Source: Lichenostomus cassidix
Lineage: Eukaryota; Chordata; Aves; Passeriformes; Meliphagidae
Assembly (NCBI GenBank): GCA_008360975.2
Contig: VLJF02000840.1
Span: 744,001 to 808,000, forward strand
Direction: 5' to 3'
Length of the DNA: 64,000 nucleotides
Below are positions 57,621 through 64,000 of the stretch, one piece after another. Position 1 is the first letter of the stretch. Each line of letters begins with the position of its first letter. The notes beneath the pieces are model-generated. The model was not told the origin of the DNA, did not search any database, and worked only from the letters and a program-made list of their open reading frames with translations. A program made the translations under genes and the position numbers.

Positions 57621-58110
57621 CGTTTGGTTTCTGGCTGTGGCTGCCAGATGAGAGGGAAAAGTGTTGAAATATTGATCAGGGGCTCAACACATGGATCCTG
57701 GGAACCTGGGGGTGAGAGCAGGAGCAGAGAGTGCCCAGGCAGGGGAACTCATGGCAGGATGGAGGGGATTTACCAGGCAATCAAACCCTGAGGGACACAC
57801 GGGCATTTCCACAGATTCCTGTGCAGTGGTCCAAGGATGGGCAGAGTTGTTCCATTTTTGGGAGCAGAATCCATGGGAAGTAAATGAAGTCTCAGGGTGG
57901 GAATGAGAAAAATGGGAAGAGTTCCTAAATATGGACCACAAAAGTCTTCCTTGTGGGGTGCTGCTCTTCTGGGGTTGCTGCCCAGAAGAGAGAGAACACT
58001 CAGGGAGATTACAAACTCTGTATAATCCACAGCAAACGCTGCTGTGGGATGCAAAAGCAAACCATGAAGTCTTGTGGCTCTGGATGGACCTCCTCTTGAA
58101 CGTTAGGATT

Positions 58111-58602
<492 letters not shown>

Positions 58603-58649
58603 AGGGAATTTTTTCCCCATTTGTTGCCTAAGAGATGGGAAGGAGGAGT

Positions 58650-59785
58650 ACTTAAGAGACAAAAGATGTAGCCAGGATGCGGAGGAGAGGGAAGGAGTGC
58701 AGTTTGCTGCAGTCTCTTAGCAGGGAGGTTTTCTCTTGGGAAGTGCAAAGATACGGTGAGACTTGGCTGGGGGTCAGGGGCTGGGCTCAGCCCTCTCAGC
58801 GCTCTCTTGATCTCTTGCTCTCTTGCTCTCAGGGGGATGGCAGGAGAGATGTTTGTGCTCTTGGTGCTGGGCTGTGCCTGAGGTGAGAATTCACTGCTAC
58901 TGCAGAGTTTTGTCCTTCACTGCTTCTCCTTACCATGGGTGAGCCTTTGCTCATAAGAGCAGCTGTTGAACTGGGATGTTTCCAACACCAAACCTCACTG
59001 GGAGCGACCCTCACCATCTGCTTCGGTGCCTCGGGGGAAACCCAGGACTCTTACCACCTTCCCTTCTCCAGAGGGAGTTTCTCCCGGCTGTTTGCGGGAG
59101 CTCAGCTGCAGCTGCCCAGCCTGGCTGTCTTCCTGCCACTGTTGTGGCAGTTTTTTGTTACACTTTCACTCGACACCCTGCATCTGCCCCAACCCCCGTG
59201 GCTCTTGCCAGGGATTCAGAGTTTTGTCCACACTTTGTTTCCCACCCTGGGTATGCTCAGCTCTGCTGTTCCAGCCCACTGCTCTGAGGTTCCTGCTACA
59301 GTCCAGCTCACTACCCGCAGTGGCACTCAGACCAGCTGCTCCCCGTGAGTTTCGCAAAGGAAGCCATTGTCTCTCATTCTCTGTCACCTGAGCCGCCATT
59401 GCCAGGTGGAGAGGCGGCTGAGCTCTCGCCACAGCGCACCCTGCAGCCGCGGGGGAATCATCACACCTGCCCTGCCCAGCCGGGAGCCAACAGCACCCCT
59501 GCTGGCTGTGACTGTAACTGCACCGAAGGGGAAAGTGCTTGACGGCCGACAGAAGGCTGTTGTTGGGTTTCTGGTTTTCTTTGTTATTGCTGCCATTGTT
59601 GTTGTTTCTTTGCCTTGGTTTAACTATTCTAAACAAAAACTCTTATTCTTTTAATATATCTGAGCCTGAAAGCCACATAATTTAAAAATTATAATAATTT
59701 GGAGAGAAGGAGGGTCATATTTTCCATCTCAGAAGGATTCATACCTTCCTTGGCAGACACCTCTCTTTATAAACTGAGTCTTCAG
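58650..59785 (-). mobile_element. LTR family 1 copy upstream of gene G
   Basis: Partner of the copy at 42425-43500, but it keeps more of the outer end (CAGACACCTCTCTTTATAAACTGAG near 59755, diverged). It lies between genes G and H. Confidence 0.6.
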
Positions 59786-60254
59786 TTCAGAATCCAAAAT
59801 TCACCATCTGCAGGCAGTGAATAGTCACCCCGAATTACAGAATTTTGCCCTGACTCCACTGTTCTACTGGGCCTCTTGTGCCTCCAGTTGGAAGGGGGAG
59901 GTGCAGCAGCCCCTAGTTTTTAGGGGAAGTCTGAAATTGGAGAATGTGGTTTCTAAAGCAAGATAGAGATTAACAAAGAGACACCATTTCTCCCAGGATA
60001 ACAAAAAATTTGTATTTTGGTCCCAATAACAGGGCAATGGGTCCTGTACCCCTGGCACTGGGAGGGAGAATGGGCAGCACTGGACACACTGTGCAGCCCC
60101 ACATGGGGTTCCCCCCTACTCGTCATCACCTCCCCAGGCAGGTTGGGCACCCATGGGGGCCATGGGGGGAAAAACACAGGTGTGGGTGCCCACGGATGGG
60201 GAGCTCCAGTGACCCCCAGTGCCCCCAGCCACCCCAGTTTAATGGCACATTCTC
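59786..60254 (-). other. 3' flank of gene H
   Basis: The minus strand resembles the 3' flanks of C and D (AACTAGGGGCTGCTG, the CCCTGTTATTGGGACC-like block). No polyadenylation signal stands out. The normal stop position of the FCRL tail reads CCATTA here. Confidence 0.5.
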
Positions 60255-60410
60255 ATAGATGTCACTGAATCCTCGCAGTCACTTGCGGGATCTCAGCAGC
60301 TCCGTGTTGGTCACTTGTGGTTCCCGGGGAGAGGAAGCACAGGGAACCCATCTGGGAGTCCTGCAAGAGACATCAGCTGGGAGAACCCAATTAGAGGGTG
60401 GCACCCACGG

Positions 60411-60952
60411 GTGACTGCAGCAACGCAGCCTCATGTTTCACGGGCGGCCACCCCATGCTGCAAAGAGGGGGGGCCGTCGGTGGCCGAGACATGCCGGGGG
60501 CAAACGTGGCACCGTGGCAGGCAGTGGAGCGGTTGGGGACGCAAGTCTTCGTGGAAGCGCGGCAAAGAAAAAAGTGTAGGATCACAGTCTGTGATTCCAA
60601 GGGAGTTTATGAAAGATCCACGGGCTCAGGGCAAAGGGAGAGGAAGAGGGACAGAGAGCAAGGGGCGGAGAAGGGTGAGGAACCAGAGGGTACGAACTAA
60701 GAACAAAGGGATGCAGAGGCTTAAAAGGAGAGGGAGGAGGGGAGTGGTTAGCTCCAAGGAGCCAACCAGGGAAAGCCAGAGGGGAGGAGATAAGGAGGGG
60801 AAAAGGGGGTACAACCAATGGTTTACAGCAGAGGAGGGTACAAACTCAGGAAGCAAATAATATACTCAGCTAGGGAGTGGTTTCTAGAACATGAACTATA
60901 TACAGCTCGTGTTAATATGCATACCCTAAATCCTACTAGCACACTGCAGTGG
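60411..60952 (-). mobile_element. insertion of about 540 bp in an intron of gene H
   Basis: Gene F keeps GTGGCACCTGTGGGTGACATGT uninterrupted. In H, purine-rich foreign DNA starting TGCAGCAACG and ending ACACTGCAGT separates two copies of GGGTGAC (60408-60414 and 60954-60960 approximately). The ends are short inverted repeats (ACTGCAG/CTGCAGT). Solo LTR in minus orientation or another element; type not settled. Confidence 0.5.
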
Positions 60953-61152
60953 GTGACATGTCCCTGGTCCCTCCCCTGTACTCACCCTCTGCCTGCTTGA
61001 TACTCACCACATGGGTGTTCAGCACCTCCCCCTGCAGGGATAAAGAGGTGTGGAGTAGCACTCTGGGGAAGGGGGAAAGGGGAGTCATGGCCAGAGCCCC
61101 CCACTCACCTCTCCTGGGATTTCCTGGCGGCTGCAAGGAAAAGGAGGTTAGG

Positions 61153-61971
61153 TGTGGAGGGGCGGCAGCCCGGTGCCGCCCAATGCGAAATCCCATTGAC
61201 AGTGGTCAAGGTGGCGGAAGCCGAGGTCACCGGAGACGCAATCTCTTGGGGCTCTGTTGAGGCTGAGCCTTGAGCCGCCCTCCCTCCTCCCACAACAAAG
61301 TTTTGTTGTAGTTGATAGGTTAAAAGTTTGCTGTACCCCTCCTCTCTCCGCCCTTGTTGCCTCCCTGCTTCTAGCCTGTTCTGTTGCCGGGCTCCCCTGA
61401 TTGGTTCCATGTAATCCCCTCCCTTGTTGTTTCTCATTTGCTCCCCCTGCTGCCCGTCATGCTTCCCCGGGCCTGATTGGCCCTGCCCCTGCGTTCCCGC
61501 CCCAGGAAACCCCGGGGCTCCCCTTAAAACCTTGGTGCCATCTTGCCCTCGCGGTCGGAGGCTCCAGACCACTGACTCGCCTGTGCTTTGCACCCGAGGC
61601 TCTGCCGGACCTCTGCCCGAGGGCAACAACAGCTCCTTCCCCTGCTTGCGCCCCGGAATAAAGGACTGTTGTTCACCCTCAACGCGTGGACTGGTCTTGT
61701 TTCGCGAGGATCGCCGCCTTCCCCTCCTGCCTGCCTGGACTGTGCCCCTACCCTGCCAAGGGTCCCTCCAAATCCAATCGGGGCACCCTGGGATTGGGCG
61801 AGCCACCGTCGGGTGGTCGCAGAGAGGGTCGAGTCGCCGACCCTAGGGAGAGAAAACCCAACCGCTAGCCGGGTCTCTCCTGCCTCGAGGAGCCGGACCA
61901 CTGCAGCGCCCGAGGGCCGTTGTCCTCAACGGGGATAACCTCGGGGGTCCGAACAACGACAGTTAGGTGTG
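61153..61971 (+). mobile_element. solo LTR (819 bp) with GTTAGG duplication, young
   Basis: Starts TGTGGAGGGGCGGC and ends GAACAACGACA. It is flanked by perfect GTTAGG at 61147-61152 and 61972-61977. It contains CTGATTGG boxes, a CCCCTTAAAACC TATA-like element near 61520 and AATAAA at 61657-61662, all in plus orientation and antisense to gene H. Perfect flanks and intact signals suggest a recent insertion. Confidence 0.85.
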
Positions 61972-64000
61972 ATCTTGGGGTCCCCAGGGCATCTGATCCC
62001 CCCTGAGCCCTCACTGTACCCCCGATTCCCTCCAGGACCCCCATGCACCACCAAGGCCTCCATTACTACAAGCTTGGCATGCAGGGGGACTTCCCCAGGA
62101 CCCCTGAAGAACCCCTAACATCACTGTATGGTCCTACAAACACCTCCGCAAAGACCCCAGGAGCTCCCAGTGCCACCCCAGTATTCATCAAGGCCTCTCT
62201 GGGATGGACAAGGGCCCTCCAAAATCCCCCAAGCTCCCCAGGACCTCAAGCATAGGTCACTGGGGACTCAGAGGCTTTGACCGCTGCCCCATTGACCCCC
62301 AAAACTGGGAACTTCCCACTGCACTTCAGGACCCCTGTCCCCCCCCACTGTCACCCACCCAGGCTGTGCCACCAGTGACAGCCTCCAATGACAGCCAGGA
62401 GCAGGACCAGGAACAGGAGAGTCCTGCCGACATTCACAGCCACTGCTGGAGACAGAGGGAATACATGACACATTGGGGTCACCTGTCACCTGACGGGTCC
62501 TGCACACACCGGTGACCCCGTGTGACCCCACCTGTGCCCCAGTATCCCTGCGGTGTCACCTCCAGGGCCAGCTCTGGGCTGAGCGCCCGGAACACGCGGT
62601 GCCCATCCAGCTGGTTGGTGGCCACGCACTGGTAGGTGCCAGAATGTCCCACATCGATGTCCCCAAGCTCCAGAAGGGGACCCTGGGCCACCTCGTGCCC
62701 GTCGCGCAGCCAGGTGAAGTTGACAGGTGCTGAGCCCACCTGCACCGAGCAGCGCAGGGTCACGGGGTCAACTGTGTGCACTTGGAGTGCCAGGGGGCCA
62801 GGGGTGATGGTGGCATTGGCCACGGGCACTGCAGGGACAGAGACGGGGTTGAGGGTAGGGGAGGGGCTGGAACACGGTGGGGGGGATGGGTGGGTAATGG
62901 GTGCAATTGGGGATGCCGTGGGTGGGGTCACCTCGAGCCCGAGGGTCCCGCTCACCTGAGACAGTGACATTCAGTGCAGGGCTATCAGCCACGCTATCTC
63001 TTTGGCTACTTTGGCACTGGTAGTGATCACTGTCCTTGTCCCCAGCCCTGCTCAGCTCCAGGCGAGGACCAGTGCCCAGCGGTGCTGGGAGAAGGACATG
63101 GGACCTGTTCCTGTGGCCACTGCACTGCTCAACACCAGGTGGTCACCCAGTGCCACCTATTCCCCGGGGGTCTGCACCAACAGGGACACCCCAGACCGTG
63201 TGACCCCTGTGGGGAGACACAGGTGTGATGGGGAACACAGGGAGTGGAAGGAAGTGGAGGGAGATTGGAGAAAAGTGGAGGCGACCCCAGTGAGGGAGAA
63301 AGGGACCCACGAAGAGGTACATGGACCCAATGACTATGGAGAGACAGCAGTGAGTGACTTGGGGGAGAGGTGTTAATAGGCAGATAGGAAAGGAAGAGCA
63401 GAGGATGGTGTGACGACATGGGAAGGGATGAGGGTTATTGGTGAGAGATGGGGACACAGAGACATTGATATGGGACCCGGGGAGGCTGTGGGGTTGCCGT
63501 GCCCATCCCCGCACTCACTGCGCACCGTGACGCGGAGCCGGGCGCTGCTCTTCCGCATGGCCCCCGCCTCAGAGCGCACCTCGCAGCTGTAACTGCCCGA
63601 GTGGGAGACCCCCACGGCGGGCAGCAGGAGCTGCGGGGACCCCTGCAGGCCCCCCAGCAACTGCCCGTCCCGGTAGAAGAGGTGCAGGAGGGGGGCTCAG
63701 GGCCGCAGGAGGCTGGGGGTGCTGAGGCAGCTGAGATTCAGGGGGGATCCCTCGGTGGGCTCGGGGGGACCCTCCAGGTCCAGCACCAGCACCAGGAAGA
63801 GCTCTGGGAAGGAGATGGGAGGTGGAGACGATGATCCTGAGTATGCTGGGTACAGGCTGTGGGGTGCCGAGCTGTGGGGCTGTCGGGGTTTTGGGGTGCT
63901 CACCGTGCACTGTCACTGTCACCAGCTTCGACTGCTCCGACACCGGTGACGTTGTGATGCTCACCAAGCCTCTGCAGCGGTAGTGACCACTGTGGTGCAG

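Larger units (their letters stand above)
60255..64000 (-). pseudogene. gene H: FCRL-like, NxxR TM, broken, 5' part outside
   Basis: Exons: D2 64000-63904 (partial), D3 63803-63519, D4 relic 63206-62956, D5 62828-62532, TM 62442-62359, tail 61130-61109, 61031-60986, 60360-60255. Breaks: TGA at 63699-63697 in D3 (CGA to TGA); TAG in D4 (GGG-GAA-TAG), Ser for its first Ig cysteine and a deletion of about 19 bp. The TM begins AVNVGRTLL (NxxR). Spliced normally, the tail would stop after about ten residues (..KSQERGRC), because the second tail exon is shortened and out of frame; its ITIM remnant reads VLNTHV and the last exon VTNTEL, both Tyr to Asn. Two LTR-type insertions lie in its introns. Partner of F. 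Without the D3/D4 stops this would be a short-tailed activating receptor. Confidence 0.82.

Overview
The window is a bird, most likely songbird (passerine), nuclear sequence. It is GC-rich, has very short introns (often 80-120 bp) and is packed with avian-type endogenous retrovirus LTRs. Its genes are all copies of one family: Fc receptor-like (FCRL-like) cell-surface immune receptors. The family call rests on a 49-bp signal exon followed by a 21-bp second signal exon, phase-1 Ig exons whose first two domains resemble classical Fc receptor D1/D2 (PPW...VTLTC; LVLQVP...GDTVTLRC), a transmembrane (TM) exon and short tail exons carrying ITIM-type tyrosine motifs. No RNA gene, CRISPR array or unrelated gene was found.

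Layout. The genes form two opposing arrays. On the + strand: A (446-2077, 5' part outside the window), B (8218-11488), C (14947-18140) and D (25028-29144, broken). On the - strand: E (35893-40063), F (43532-48325, broken), G (51867-55899, complete) and H (60255-64000, broken, 5' part outside). A rearranged + strand scrap lies at 48970-49465. The arrays meet tail to tail around 29-36 kb, where LTRs, minisatellites, an orphan promoter-like module and a CpG island sit. The full plan is signal, D1-D5, TM and tail, giving 570 residues in G.

Function. A, B, C and G have neutral TM segments and ITIM tails, so they look inhibitory. D, E and H have an Asn-x-x-Arg motif at the start of the TM, typical of receptors that pair with FcR-gamma, and have lost one or both ITIM tyrosines, so they look activating or derived from activating receptors. 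E and G are the key pair: nearly identical ectodomains on opposite signalling ends. E+F and G+H are a tandem duplication of about 16-17 kb, and its edge appears to lie at the D5 exon, which would make G a chimera of one gene's ectodomain and another gene's inhibitory tail.

Regulation and decay. Most genes share 5' modules. These include palindromic X-box (RFX-type) sites, interferon-response-like GAAANNGAAA sites and an ETS/PU.1-like site 65-75 bp before the start codon. Domain D4 has decayed or vanished in most copies; because Ig exons are symmetric phase 1, B and C can still encode three-domain receptors. Several solo LTRs show clean target-site duplications, and one LTR family carries tandem CTCF-like motifs at 31-bp spacing.
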